Assembly (NCBI RefSeq): GCF_026966905.1
Contig: NZ_JAPUBN010000010.1
Coordinates: 62,001 to 126,000 of the forward strand
Source: Marinomonas phaeophyticola
GTDB lineage: Bacteria; Pseudomonadota; Gammaproteobacteria; Pseudomonadales; Marinomonadaceae
DNA length: 64,000 bases
Direction: 5' to 3'
The notes below the pieces were generated by a model. That model was not told the origin of the DNA. It searched no databases and saw only the letters and a program-made list of their open reading frames with translations. Shown here one piece after another: positions 8,017 to 16,938 of this stretch (the stretch's first letter is position 1; each line of letters opens with the position of its first letter). The translations under genes and the position numbers were made by a program.

Positions 8017-9234
8017 ATGTTCATGGCATTTGTTTTTACACTTAACCAGCTTCTCAGCCATGGATTTGGCCTATTTTTATTTGCCGCTTTGGTGCCTATG
8101 ATGCGTGCTGAAGTAGGTATAACTCATTGGCAGTTAGCGCTAATTGGAGCGCTAACTCAAATTGCTTACCTCGCAGGTGCTTTATTATTAGGCAGTATTG
8201 GGCATAGGATTGGTACGGTTAGATTATCCATTTCGACAGGGGCCCTAACGAGTGTATTGTTGTTTAGCCTGTCGGTTCTTGATGATCCGATATTTATTAT
8301 TATGGCGCTTACATTATTAGCGGCAAGTGCCTCCATCAGCTGGGGGACCATAGTTGAAATCGTTAGCCGTCATGCCCAGAAGGGTCAATGTTCGACGTAT
8401 TTAACCACGATTTCAAGTGGTACGGCCTGGGGTTATGTTATTAATGGCTGTGTGATCTTATTCGTAGTGCCTCTTTTCGGTTGGCAAGCCAGTTGGCTAA
8501 TAGCATCCCTGTATGGGGCTTTTGTTGTGGTTCTGACCTTAGGTATGTTAATGAAGCTCATATCATCGCAAGCCGTAAATGATATGGAAGAGGATATTAT
8601 ATTAAGCCGGAGAGCGTTGTCTTCCAAGCAACTATTGAATACTGTCATTAAGCATCCTGTAGCAAGGTTCTCTTGCTTAGTGTGTTTGTTGGTTGGTTTT
8701 TCTACTATGCCGTTCTCTAATTGGCTAAACACCTACCTTGATGGATTAGGACTGGCTTCTAATCTGGGGGGTTATACTTGGACGGTAGCAGGTATTAGCG
8801 GTATTTTATCAAGCTTTCTCATTGGTAAGTTGGCAGACACAAAAGGCCATGCATATGCTTTACTGGTCATTTTTGGTGTGTTTTTCGTTTGCCTGCTTAC
8901 CTTTCTCTATGATGTTGCTTTATTTTCCCCTGTTGCTGGGTTTGGTTATGGATTGATGTATTTCCCTATGTGGGGAGTCGTTGCCGGTTGGGTCGGACAA
9001 TCATTTGGTTCAACGGCGACCATGCAAATTAATGGTATTTGTATGGTGACTTTTGGCTTAGGTGGTACAGTGGGGAATTTAGTAGCAGGTTATATTTATG
9101 ACCTGACGCAGTCTTTAGAGCTCGTTTATATTATTATCGCTGCCGATGCTTTTTTACTGGTGCTTTTAGGATGCTGGATCATGTGGCATCAAAAACATAA
9201 GCTAACTTTGTATAATAATGCAGGCCACCCATAA
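8017..9234 (+). CDS. MFS transporter (YbfB/YjiJ-like)
   Basis: A 405-residue inner-membrane transporter of the major facilitator superfamily with about twelve hydrophobic segments. The segment G-S-I-G-H-R-I-G-T after TM2 matches the MFS motif A loop (G-x-L-x-D-R-x-G). I place the start at the ATG at 8017 because TAAGGA (8003-8008) is then 8 nt away; ATGs at 8011 and 8023 are alternatives. The overall pattern (N-Q-x-x-S-H-G-F-G-L-F at the N-terminus, long TM pairs, short loops) recalls the YbfB/YjiJ group. The substrate is unknown. A transposase gene follows 66 bp downstream. Confidence 0.85.
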   Translation: MFMAFVFTLNQLLSHGFGLFLFAALVPMMRAEVGITHWQLALIGALTQIAYLAGALLLGSIGHRIGTVRLSISTGALTSVLLFSLSVLDDPIFIIMALTLLAASASISWGTIVEIVSRHAQKGQCSTYLTTISSGTAWGYVINGCVILFVVPLFGWQASWLIASLYGAFVVVLTLGMLMKLISSQAVNDMEEDIILSRRALSSKQLLNTVIKHPVARFSCLVCLLVGFSTMPFSNWLNTYLDGLGLASNLGGYTWTVAGISGILSSFLIGKLADTKGHAYALLVIFGVFFVCLLTFLYDVALFSPVAGFGYGLMYFPMWGVVAGWVGQSFGSTATMQINGICMVTFGLGGTVGNLVAGYIYDLTQSLELVYIIIAADAFLLVLLGCWIMWHQKHKLTLYNNAGHP

Positions 9235-9300
9235 CTTTATTGATGTTTCTTTAATCACTGTCTAAACTGAAAAACCAAACTCATGGATGAGGAAGAGATT

Positions 9301-10269
9301 ATGCCAAGGGCCAGAAGTCAACAAGTCAGTTTGTCTGACACGCCGTATTACCATTGCATCAGTCGATGCGTTCGCCGTGCTTTTTTGTGTGGTGAAGATT
9401 CAGTGACAGGAAAAAGCTTTGAGCACCGTCGCGGTTGGATTGAAGCGCGTATTCTCTTTTTATCGCAGATATTTTCCATTGATATTTGTGCTTATGCGGT
9501 AATGAGTAACCACCTTCATTTAGTTCTTCATGTCGATGACAAGCAAGCCAAAAATTGGTCTACACACGAAGTGTTGAGGCGGTGGCATTCTCTTCATAAA
9601 GGCACATTGTTCACTCAACAATTCGCTCGTGGTGAGGCTATGCCTGAGTATGCTATTGAATTAGCTGAAAGTTCTGCTGAAAACTATCGTTCAAGGTTGT
9701 CAGATATCAGTTGGTTTATGCGGGAGTTAAACGAACCCATCGCACGGCAAGCGAACCGTGAAGATGAGTGTACAGGTCGATTTTGGGAGGGGCGTTTTAA
9801 ATCTCAAACCTTGTTAGACGAAGCCTCTGTTTTGGCTTGTATGGCCTATGTTGACCTTAATCCAATTCGAGCCAATATCGCACCCACGCCTGAAACATCG
9901 GACTTCACCAGTATCAAGATGCGAGTCAAATCAGCGAAAAAAGGTACTCAACCTAAAGCCCTGCACCCTTTTATTGGTAATGAGCGAAATGAGAAAAGCG
10001 AGGGAATTCTATTTAAGTTAACGGATTATCTTGAACTGGTTGATATGACAGGTCGTATTGCCCGACAAGACAAAAGAGGCGCGATTGACTTGTCACTTAC
10101 ACCCATTTTACAGCGGCTTGGAATATCGTCTGATAACTGGCTAACCATCGCCATTCAGTTTGAGCAAAATACTCATGGCGTAGTTGGCCAGGAGCACAGT
10201 ATTACCCGTTACAAAAATGCTCAACCAAGGTCTAGGCCTAATAAACGCTGTTGTCGATTACTGGCCTAG
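9301..10269 (+). CDS. IS200-like / REP-associated tyrosine (Y1) transposase
   Basis: A 322-residue protein with an N-terminal Y1_Tnp HUH-nuclease domain. Visible motifs are Y-Y-H-C-I-S-R-C near residue 16, A-Y-A-V-M-S-N-H-L-H-L-V-L-H near residues 65-78 (HUH as H-L-H), and G-R-F-W-E-G-R-F-K-S-Q, then A-Y-V-D-L-N-P-I-R-A, which is characteristic of the REP-associated (RAYT) branch. The Tyr in that last motif is the likely nucleophile. The ATG at 9301 follows GAGGAAGAG; an earlier in-frame ATG at 9283 lies within that ribosome site. The 160-residue C-terminal part has no clear motif. Repeats just downstream (10453-10552) may be its recognition ends. Confidence 0.88.
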   Translation: MPRARSQQVSLSDTPYYHCISRCVRRAFLCGEDSVTGKSFEHRRGWIEARILFLSQIFSIDICAYAVMSNHLHLVLHVDDKQAKNWSTHEVLRRWHSLHKGTLFTQQFARGEAMPEYAIELAESSAENYRSRLSDISWFMRELNEPIARQANREDECTGRFWEGRFKSQTLLDEASVLACMAYVDLNPIRANIAPTPETSDFTSIKMRVKSAKKGTQPKALHPFIGNERNEKSEGILFKLTDYLELVDMTGRIARQDKRGAIDLSLTPILQRLGISSDNWLTIAIQFEQNTHGVVGQEHSITRYKNAQPRSRPNKRCCRLLA

Positions 10270-10452
10270 ACATCAAAAAGTATCTTATTTCAAGCTAGAT
10301 GTGACTGACTAAGCTGTTAGTAATTTTGCTTGTCTAAACCTCCTTATTTTATAGGGCTTTACTTTTGTAAGTCTCATTTCTGATTCAAATTTCGTGTTTT
10401 TCTTGATCATCGGTGATCTCTCGAGTAGTGAAATTAGTAAACCTTCAGATAA

Positions 10453-10552
10453 AACTAAAAATGGGTTAACTAAAAATGGGTGTCATAGAACAAAACTAAA
10501 AATGGGTGTCATTGATCGATTTCAATTAGATAAAAGATCGTATCGATTTCAA
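10453..10552. repeat. Short repeats downstream of the Y1 transposase
   Basis: Three copies of a C-T-A-A-A-A-A-T-G-G-G-T core begin near 10455, 10470 and 10496; the last two extend to AACTAAAAATGGGTGTCAT. They are followed by two direct copies of ATCGATTTCAA at 10515 and 10542, the second also inside a GATTTCAAATC palindrome. The array lies about 180 bp past the transposase stop and could be the end of the mobile element or its substrate. This function is inferred from position only. Confidence 0.6.
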
Positions 10553-10601
10553 ATCGAAGTAACTTGCAGGACTCTCATATACTCCTGATCTAAGGGGAGT
10601 C

Positions 10602-10682
10602 GCTTTAACTTCTAATGCATCTTTACCGAGAGCAACTTTGGTGCTGTTATCGAATTGTAAAATATGGGTGTCTACTGCCATG
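10602..10682 (-). pseudogene. Duplicated internal fragment of nth
   Basis: These 81 bp align without gaps to 10845-10925 inside nth, with about 70 identical positions by my count. On the minus strand they translate as M-A-V-D-T-H-I-L-Q-F-D-N-S-T-K-V-A-L-G-K, against M-A-V-D-T-H-I-F-R-F-G-N-R-T-K-V-A-P-G-K in the intact gene, so the copy keeps the catalytic-Asp region but has diverged. It begins 8 bp beyond the nth stop codon, in the same orientation, like a truncated head-to-tail duplication. It sits beside the transposase repeats, which share the 9-mer ATGGGTGTC with it. Confidence 0.85.
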
Positions 10683-10690
10683 CTGCCATG

Positions 10691-11326
10691 TTAAGTTGAC
10701 GTTTTTTCCTTAAATTCGCACAAATCCTCAATAATACAAGCATCGCATTTAGGTTTGCGGGCGACGCAAATATAGCGTCCGTGTAGAATCATCCAATGAT
10801 GGGCGTCTAGCAAAAACTCTTTTGGAACAAACTTTAATAGCTTGGCTTCGACTTCTAATACATTTTTACCGGGAGCAACTTTGGTGCGGTTACCAAAGCG
10901 AAAAATATGGGTGTCTACTGCCATGGCGATTTGACGAAAGGCAGTGTTTAAGACCACATTTGCTGTTTTACGGCCAACGCCGGGTAGGGCTTCTAAGTCT
11001 TCTCGATTATCCGGCACAATGCTATTGTGTTTTTCAATCAGCATGCGGCATGTCTTTATGGTATTTTCAGCCTTAGCGTTAAATAGGCCAATGGTTTTGA
11101 TGTATTCTTTGAGGCCATCAACGCCTAAAGCAAGTATGGCTTCAGGCGTATTGGCTACAGGGAACAGTTTTCTGGTGGCTTTATTGACACTGACATCTGT
11201 TGCTTGTGCAGACAATAAAACAGCGATAAGCAGTTCAAACGGTGAGTTGTATTCTAACTCTGTTTTTGGGTTTGGATTTTCTGCTCGTAAGCGGCTAAAA
11301 ATCTCATGTCTTTTTTGCTTATTCAC
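10691..11326 (-). CDS. nth: Endonuclease III
   Basis: A 211-residue base-excision-repair DNA glycosylase/AP lyase acting on oxidised pyrimidines. The helix-hairpin-helix L-P-G-V-G-R-K-T-A-N carries the catalytic Lys120, and V-D-T-H carries the catalytic Asp138. The C-terminal iron-sulfur loop C-x6-C-x2-C-x5-C is intact (C-V-A-R-K-P-K-C-D-A-C-I-I-E-D-L-C). Length equals that of E. coli Nth. It lies about 100 bp downstream of rsxE on the same strand, the usual gammaproteobacterial order, and is probably the last gene of that operon. A degenerate partial copy lies just past its stop. Confidence 0.97.
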   Translation of the reverse strand: MNKQKRHEIFSRLRAENPNPKTELEYNSPFELLIAVLLSAQATDVSVNKATRKLFPVANTPEAILALGVDGLKEYIKTIGLFNAKAENTIKTCRMLIEKHNSIVPDNREDLEALPGVGRKTANVVLNTAFRQIAMAVDTHIFRFGNRTKVAPGKNVLEVEAKLLKFVPKEFLLDAHHWMILHGRYICVARKPKCDACIIEDLCEFKEKTST

Positions 11327-11427
11327 TGTATGTTATCCCTATTTATATCTATGTCATCAAAACAGAGCTTATTTTTCGCTATTATGCGATTAATTCTAAC
11401 GTTAAGAGTGTGTTATTGCCGCCTTTA

Positions 11428-12183
11428 TTAAGCCACATTTCCTGTTACTCGAACGCGTTTCGAGCCAGGAGCGGTTTTTTCTTTCTTGGCTTCTATGCGC
11501 GCTTTTTCTTTTTGATCCCAGTAGTTTTTCAACGCAATTAAAAGACCTAAACCAATGAAGGCTCCAGGAGGTAAAATAGCGAACAGGACATCGTTATAAT
11601 CAGAAAAGACAACCCACTTCCAGTCGCTTGCTATATCGCCAAACAACAGTGACATATCAGAGAAAAGTGTTCCCTGACCTACTAACTCACGCATGCCTCC
11701 TAATACCACGAGAATGATCATAAACCCAAGCCCCATCATAAAGCCGTCTAAGGCTGAAGGCAGAATGGGATTACGACTAGCGAAAGCATCCGCACGTCCT
11801 AAAATTGCACAGTTGGTCACAATGAGTGGAATGAAAATACCCAGAATTTGATAGAGCTCATAGGTATAAGCTTGCATTAATAATTCAATACAGGTGGTAA
11901 ATGACGCTATGATCATAACAAAGGCGGGCAAACGTACGGCGTCTGCTACATAGTTACGTATTAAAGAGACCGCCATATTAGATCCGACTAATACCACAAG
12001 CGTGGCTAAACCTAGGCCGATGGCATTAACAACAGTGCTCGTTACCGCTAGAAGAGGGCACAGACCCAATAACTGGACTAAGGCTGGGTTGTTCTTCCAA
12101 ATGCCGTTGTAAACGATTTCGGCGTAGTCTGTTCCTGTTTTCGTTGTTTCTACTGTGTCATCAACTAAGTTGTTATCACTCAT
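11428..12183 (-). CDS. rsxE: Electron transport complex subunit RsxE/RnfE
   Basis: A 251-residue inner-membrane subunit of the Rnf/Rsx complex, related to NqrD. It starts with a soluble stretch, followed by [20 protein letters not shown], the conserved first half with the membrane Cys that helps bind the intramembrane [2Fe-2S] cluster. The second conserved Cys motif is V-T-N-C-A-I-L-G-R. About six hydrophobic helices and a basic C-terminal tail follow. It is the last rsx gene, 31 bp after rsxG. Confidence 0.96.
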   Translation of the reverse strand: MSDNNLVDDTVETTKTGTDYAEIVYNGIWKNNPALVQLLGLCPLLAVTSTVVNAIGLGLATLVVLVGSNMAVSLIRNYVADAVRLPAFVMIIASFTTCIELLMQAYTYELYQILGIFIPLIVTNCAILGRADAFASRNPILPSALDGFMMGLGFMIILVVLGGMRELVGQGTLFSDMSLLFGDIASDWKWVVFSDYNDVLFAILPPGAFIGLGLLIALKNYWDQKEKARIEAKKEKTAPGSKRVRVTGNVA

Positions 12184-12214
12184 TTTATATCCTGTAACGG
12201 CTAAAACCTGATGG

Positions 12215-12829
12215 TTAACGTTTTAATAAGCTGTCTTTGTTTTGTTCAAAGTAGGTTAGTGTATTTTTTATGGATCGAACCACGGCACGAGGGGTAATGG
12301 TGGCCCCCGTAAACTGATCAAAAGCACCACCATCTTTTTTTACTTGCCAATGTTTCTCGGCATTTTCATCTAAGAAGGTACCAACAAAGCCATTAACCCA
12401 GGGAGACTTCTTAATATCTACTTTATCACCAAGCCCTGGTGTTTCTTTATGGCTGATGATACGTGTACCTGTGACTATGCCATTTTTATCTATGGCGACG
12501 AGCAGATCTAAATTCCCGTTATAGCCCCCTGGAGCCGTAGTTTCAAAGATGATAGCGGTTACCTCGCTATTCATTCTCGCAAAATACGCATGGTGAGGTT
12601 CTGTTGAGCCTAACAGTGGATCTGACAGCGTTATTACATCTGTATAAAGTTCATTGTTGTAGCGATCCGTTGGCAAAATTTCACTAAATGCCGCTAATTG
12701 AGCTTCAATAATATTATTGGCAATGGTTTCTTTTGTTAATTGGTTCGTGATGGCAATAATTCCTGCGGTGACTACAGCAAAGAGGCCTAATCCAAGGCTA
12801 TTTCGGCGAATAGAGGCAATAAGATCCAT
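12215..12829 (-). CDS. rsxG: Electron transport complex subunit RsxG/RnfG
   Basis: A 204-residue subunit with one N-terminal transmembrane helix (about residues 11-28) and a periplasmic FMN-binding domain. The flavinylation motif F-T-G-A-T-I-T ends near residue 179; Thr177 is the expected covalent FMN site by analogy with NqrC/RnfG. P-G-L-G-D-K-V-D upstream is also conserved. Its start codon overlaps the end of rsxD (stop at 12829), so the two are translationally coupled. Confidence 0.95.
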   Translation of the reverse strand: MDLIASIRRNSLGLGLFAVVTAGIIAITNQLTKETIANNIIEAQLAAFSEILPTDRYNNELYTDVITLSDPLLGSTEPHHAYFARMNSEVTAIIFETTAPGGYNGNLDLLVAIDKNGIVTGTRIISHKETPGLGDKVDIKKSPWVNGFVGTFLDENAEKHWQVKKDGGAFDQFTGATITPRAVVRSIKNTLTYFEQNKDSLLKR

Positions 12830-13887
12830 TATTTAGAGTCTCCAATTTTCAGGCCTTTTTTGGCTTTTGTATGACCGTATGCTCGTGGCTGGCTGTAGTA
12901 GTCGATAAAAGGTGCGGCAAAATTCATCAGTAACACCGCGAAAGCAATCGCGTCAGGGTAACCTCCCCAGGTTCGAATAATGTAAATTAAGACACCAATG
13001 CCGCAACCGTAGAACAGTTTGCCCTTATTACTTGTGCATGAGGATACAGGGTCGGTAGCAATAAAGAAGGCACCAAACATGGCGGCCCCAGTGGTTAAAT
13101 GAAAATAGGGTGTAGCGGCATTACTGGAATCCACCATATAGAATAGTGAGGCCATCACAGCCAAAGCGCCGAGAAATGCCACGGGGGTGTGCCAAGTGAT
13201 AATACGCAAATAAAGTAAAGCTAACCCTCCAAGAAGGTAAGCCATATTGACATAAAACCAGTTAGATAGATTGGCAGTACTTAGCCCTTCGATACTGGCA
13301 AAAGCTTCCGAGCTCATTAAGCTTTCTTTATGTTTAAATGCATCTAAAGGCGTAGCCATTGTATAGCTGTCGATAACAGGCGCACTGGATAAAATGGCCG
13401 CTAGTGAATCCGTCAAAGGTAAGGTCGCCTGAGCGATGACAAGATCGGCTGAACCTAGCCACTGTGTCATAGGCACAGGGAAAGAAACTAAAACAATAGC
13501 ATAACCGACCATGGCAGGATTGAAAGGGTTATTACCCAAGCCGCCATATACTTGTTTGGCAAAAATAATCGCAAACGAAGCGGCGGTAACCGTCAACCAC
13601 CAAGGAACGCTTGGAGGTAAGGCTAGGCCAAGTAATACGGCTGTCAGTACCGCGCTGTAATCTTTTAAAAAGAATGCAATGGAGCGTTGACGTAATTTTA
13701 AAATAAGCGCTTCACTGGCTAACGCGGCCACAATGGCAATCATGATATTAACTAGCGTACCCCAGCCGAATAGTGCTGTCTGCACCACCAGTCCAGGTAC
13801 CGTCGCTGCGATAACCATTAACATAACCCACGAGGTTTTGCGGCCTGCTCTTTGAGTATGAGGAGAAGTAATCCTTAAAAGTGCCAT
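12829..13887 (-). CDS. rsxD: Electron transport complex subunit RsxD/RnfD
   Basis: A 352-residue inner-membrane subunit related to NqrB, with about nine hydrophobic segments. Conserved landmarks are K-Q-V-Y-G-G-L-G-N-N-P-F-N-P-A-M (residues 111-126), A-T-P-L-D at 178-182, where Thr179 is the expected covalent FMN site, and G-A-F-F-I-A-T-D-P-V-S-S near residue 270. The C-terminus carries G-G-Y-P-D-A-I-A-F-A-V-L-L-M-N and P-R-A-Y-G-H. It starts immediately after the rsxC stop codon. Confidence 0.96.
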   Translation of the reverse strand: MALLRITSPHTQRAGRKTSWVMLMVIAATVPGLVVQTALFGWGTLVNIMIAIVAALASEALILKLRQRSIAFFLKDYSAVLTAVLLGLALPPSVPWWLTVTAASFAIIFAKQVYGGLGNNPFNPAMVGYAIVLVSFPVPMTQWLGSADLVIAQATLPLTDSLAAILSSAPVIDSYTMATPLDAFKHKESLMSSEAFASIEGLSTANLSNWFYVNMAYLLGGLALLYLRIITWHTPVAFLGALAVMASLFYMVDSSNAATPYFHLTTGAAMFGAFFIATDPVSSCTSNKGKLFYGCGIGVLIYIIRTWGGYPDAIAFAVLLMNFAAPFIDYYSQPRAYGHTKAKKGLKIGDSK

Positions 13888-16326
13888 TTAATTTTTCTCT
13901 TGCGTGTTGAGGAGTTGAGACAGCTCGGTTTCAGCGACCATTTGAGCGGCTTGCTTTTCGCTGATGGCGATTTGTATCTCAGCGGCATTCTCCGGCTCTT
14001 TCTCCAATTTTTTATTGAGTTTACTTAATTGTGCTTTTGCTAAAGCGACGGCAATTTTTTGTTTTTTAATTTGATCGGCCAATGGGTTTGGTGCTTCTGC
14101 TTTAGTATCAGAAGATGTGTTTGTCGATGATGGCGTTAGTTGGGCTAATTGCGCTTGTAGTGCGGTAACTTTAGCTTCATTCTCGTTTAACTTCTTCGTC
14201 AACCCTGATGCTTCGATAGCACTCTCGTCTAAACCGTCACTTTTCATCGCGTCTATGTTTTTCTTGGCTTTTTTAACAGCCGCATTGGCAATAGCTATAT
14301 CAATTTTTAACTTTTTGCTGGCCACTTGATCCGTGTCTGACGGCCCTTTTCTTTCGACAGTGATCGAGTTTTTCTCCGTAGAAGACTTTTCAAACGCGTC
14401 TTTCGCCGCCGTCAGAGACTTATCCAATTCAGCGGCACGTGATGTGGCTGTCTCAAGTTGTTGATTAAGTTCACCCAGTTCTGGCGCATTAATGTCTTCT
14501 GCCCGTTTAATGGCTTTTTCAATTTTCTTAACCGCTGCTTTTGCGATGGCGGTATCGATTTTTAATTGTTTAATGGCCGCCTCTTCTGAGTTGGTGACCT
14601 TGGCAGTTTTAACGGGTGCCGGTGCCACTGTACTTAATTCAGTTTCTAACTGGCTGAGAGTGTTTTTTTGTTCATCTACTTCAATCTGGAGTTGAGAAAT
14701 CGATTCGCTTCTCTCTTCTTCTTGGGCTGTAGTGAGGGCTTTTTCTAATTTTTTCAACTTGGCTTTAGCAATAGCAATGTCTATTTTTAACTTTTTGCTT
14801 GCATCATTTGCCGTCGATGGTTTTGCGGCTTCAGGTGTACCTGCGGCTACTTTTTTATCATGGTCTTTCTTTGGGGCCGGTTTGGTTCGAGCTAAACGTT
14901 TCGCTTCTTTCTCAGCGGCTTCTGCTTCTTGTCGTGCTTTACGAGCCTCGAAACGAATTTTTGCATGATCCGATTTAATATTCGCTTCGCGAGCTTCTCT
15001 AATTTCGCTTTTTCCATGACGGTAATATTGCACTAATGGAATGTTGCTAGGGCACACATAGGAACAAGCGCCGCACTCAATACAATCAAAGAGGTTGTAA
15101 TGTTCTGCTTTTTCAAATTCTTGACTCTTGGTAAACCATAATAATTGCTGCGGTAGCAAGCTCGCAGGACAGACTTGTTCACACATTCCGCAACGAATAC
15201 ACGCTTGTTCTGGTGCTGGCTGAGGTAACTCTTTTGCCGTACCCGCTAGAATACAGTTCGTTGTTTTTACGACAGGAACCGCATGGTTTTCTAAGGTAAA
15301 GCCCATCATAGGGCCACCCATGATTAACCTTTGTAATTGAGACGCATCACAGCCCGCGTAATTAAGGAGGTGCTCAATAGGTGTGCCCAGAAGGACTTCT
15401 ACGTTTTGTGGCTGAGAAAGTGCGTCACCAGTAAGAGTCGTAATGCGTGAAATTAACGGTTTTCCAAGCACGATTGCATCGTAAATAGCCACGCAGGTTC
15501 CAACGTTTTGGCAAATAATACCAATATCTATAGGGTGTTTTCCGCTTGGTACTTCTTGATCTGTGAGCAATTGAATCAGTTGTTTTTCACCACCGGATGG
15601 GTATTTCGTTGGAACAACAACCAATTTTATTTGCTTTTCAAGATGACGAATTCTTAGTTCATTTTGTAACCGTTCGATTGCTTTTGGCTTGTTGTCTTCA
15701 ATACCTATTAATACTTCATTGGCTTCTGCAAGGAATTGCAAAATTTGTATACCTTGCACCAATTGTGCTGTTTTCTCGCGGATCAGCATGTCGTCCGCCG
15801 TAATATAAGGTTCGCATTCGGCGGCATTGATAATCAAATATTCAAGGTTGTTTTTTTGTGCACCTTGCAGCTTCACCTGAGTTGGAAACCCCGCGCCTCC
15901 CATGCCGACAATGCCCATTTCAGCAAGATAGGTTAATACGTCTGTTTTAGTGGATTCTTGCCATAAGGGTAACGGGTGAAGCTCACACCATGTTTCTTGA
16001 TTGTCAGGTTCAAGGACAATACATGCATCCTGTAAACCTGATGGATGAGCAATGGCTTTTTCTTCAATGGCTTTGATGTGACCAGAAGTTGGAGCATGTA
16101 AAAAACTACTTAAAAAACCATTGTTAATAGCAATCGTTTGCCCCTTCAAAACATAATCACCAACATGGACTAACGGGCGAGATGCCTGACCAATGTGCTG
16201 TCCTAGCGGCAGAATCAGTTCTTGAGGAAGCTTAGGTTTACCCAATGGGAGTTGTAAAGATTGGGTCTTGTTCTGTTCAGGGTGAATACCACCGTGAAAA
16301 TCAAAAATCGTTGCGGCAGATGACAT
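13888..16326 (-). CDS. rsxC: Electron transport complex subunit RsxC/RnfC
   Basis: An 812-residue peripheral subunit. I start it at the ATG at 16326, 1 nt after the rsxB stop, rather than at the upstream codon at 16368 inside rsxB. The NQR-F1-like core includes the nucleotide-binding G-M-G-G-A-G-F-P-T and Y-P-S-G-G-E-K-Q. Two ferredoxin-type [4Fe-4S] motifs follow: C-I-R-C-G-M-C-E-Q-V-C-P and C-I-E-C-G-A-C-S-Y-V-C-P. The remaining 330 or so residues are a Lys/Ala/Glu-rich region with four related blocks of the type K-K-L-K-I-D-I-A-I-A-K-A-x-x-K-K, probably helical or coiled. Such tails are usual but variable in gammaproteobacterial RnfC. Confidence 0.95.
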   Translation of the reverse strand: MSSAATIFDFHGGIHPEQNKTQSLQLPLGKPKLPQELILPLGQHIGQASRPLVHVGDYVLKGQTIAINNGFLSSFLHAPTSGHIKAIEEKAIAHPSGLQDACIVLEPDNQETWCELHPLPLWQESTKTDVLTYLAEMGIVGMGGAGFPTQVKLQGAQKNNLEYLIINAAECEPYITADDMLIREKTAQLVQGIQILQFLAEANEVLIGIEDNKPKAIERLQNELRIRHLEKQIKLVVVPTKYPSGGEKQLIQLLTDQEVPSGKHPIDIGIICQNVGTCVAIYDAIVLGKPLISRITTLTGDALSQPQNVEVLLGTPIEHLLNYAGCDASQLQRLIMGGPMMGFTLENHAVPVVKTTNCILAGTAKELPQPAPEQACIRCGMCEQVCPASLLPQQLLWFTKSQEFEKAEHYNLFDCIECGACSYVCPSNIPLVQYYRHGKSEIREAREANIKSDHAKIRFEARKARQEAEAAEKEAKRLARTKPAPKKDHDKKVAAGTPEAAKPSTANDASKKLKIDIAIAKAKLKKLEKALTTAQEEERSESISQLQIEVDEQKNTLSQLETELSTVAPAPVKTAKVTNSEEAAIKQLKIDTAIAKAAVKKIEKAIKRAEDINAPELGELNQQLETATSRAAELDKSLTAAKDAFEKSSTEKNSITVERKGPSDTDQVASKKLKIDIAIANAAVKKAKKNIDAMKSDGLDESAIEASGLTKKLNENEAKVTALQAQLAQLTPSSTNTSSDTKAEAPNPLADQIKKQKIAVALAKAQLSKLNKKLEKEPENAAEIQIAISEKQAAQMVAETELSQLLNTQEKN

Positions 16327-16327
16327 T

Positions 16328-16930
16328 TTAGTGACTGGCCTCCGTTGAAGGTTGACGGTCAGTAGCAATTAAATTTCCAGGGCGTGACATAGGACCAACG
16401 GGTTTATCCCATGACCATGTTTTTGCCGTCACACCTATTTCAACCATATCAATACAATCTACTGGACAGGGTTCTATACATAAATCACAGCCAGTACATT
16501 CATCGGCAATCACCGTGTGCATTTGTTTAGCGGCACCTAAGATGGCATCAACAGGACAGGCTTGAATACATTTAGTACAGCCAATACATTCATCTTCACG
16601 AATCACAGCAACGCGTTTTGCGGTTTCTTCTCCGTGATCCCCATCTAGAGGAATGGCTTCCACATCTAATAAGTCTGCTAGTGCTTGAATTGTAGCTTGG
16701 CCTCCAGGAGGGCAGTGGTTGATAGCTTCTCCATTCGCAATGGCTTCAGCGTAAGGACGACATCCAGGGTGTCCACATTGCCCACATTGTGTTTGTGGCA
16801 AAATCGCGTCAATTTGCTCTACAATAGGATCACCTTCGACATGAAAACGGACATTGGCAAATCCTAGAATTGCTCCGAAAATAAGAGAAAGCAGTAACAG
16901 TATGCCTACAGCGATAAGTATGGTTGTCAT
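16328..16930 (-). CDS. rsxB: Electron transport complex subunit RsxB/RnfB (ferredoxin-like)
   Basis: A 200-residue iron-sulfur subunit. An N-terminal membrane helix (residues 3-24) is followed by the Fe-S domain [16 protein letters not shown] and a later Cys in N-H-C-P-P-G-G. Two [4Fe-4S] ferredoxin motifs then appear: [14 protein letters not shown] and [15 protein letters not shown]. It is 8 bp downstream of rsxA and its end nearly touches rsxC, which shares its strand. Confidence 0.96.
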   Translation of the reverse strand: MTTILIAVGILLLLSLIFGAILGFANVRFHVEGDPIVEQIDAILPQTQCGQCGHPGCRPYAEAIANGEAINHCPPGGQATIQALADLLDVEAIPLDGDHGEETAKRVAVIREDECIGCTKCIQACPVDAILGAAKQMHTVIADECTGCDLCIEPCPVDCIDMVEIGVTAKTWSWDKPVGPMSRPGNLIATDRQPSTEASH

Positions 16931-16938
16931 AGGGGCAC

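Larger units (their letters stand above)
10270..10690. other. Gene-free region between transposase and nth
   Basis: About 420 bp without an intact gene. It holds the short repeats described at 10453-10552 and an 81-bp degenerate copy of part of nth at 10602-10682. The rest (10270-10450) shows no feature I can name. A 64-codon frame at 10394-10588 runs through the repeats and is not convincing as a gene. Confidence 0.6.

Noticed and set aside
10394-10588. 64-codon ORF downstream of the transposase
   Set aside because: It reads through the short repeats and has no ribosome site or protein-like composition.
14117-14968. Plus-strand ORFs opposite rsxC
   Set aside because: These are antisense shadows of the Lys/Ala-rich coding region, with no ribosome sites or known motifs.
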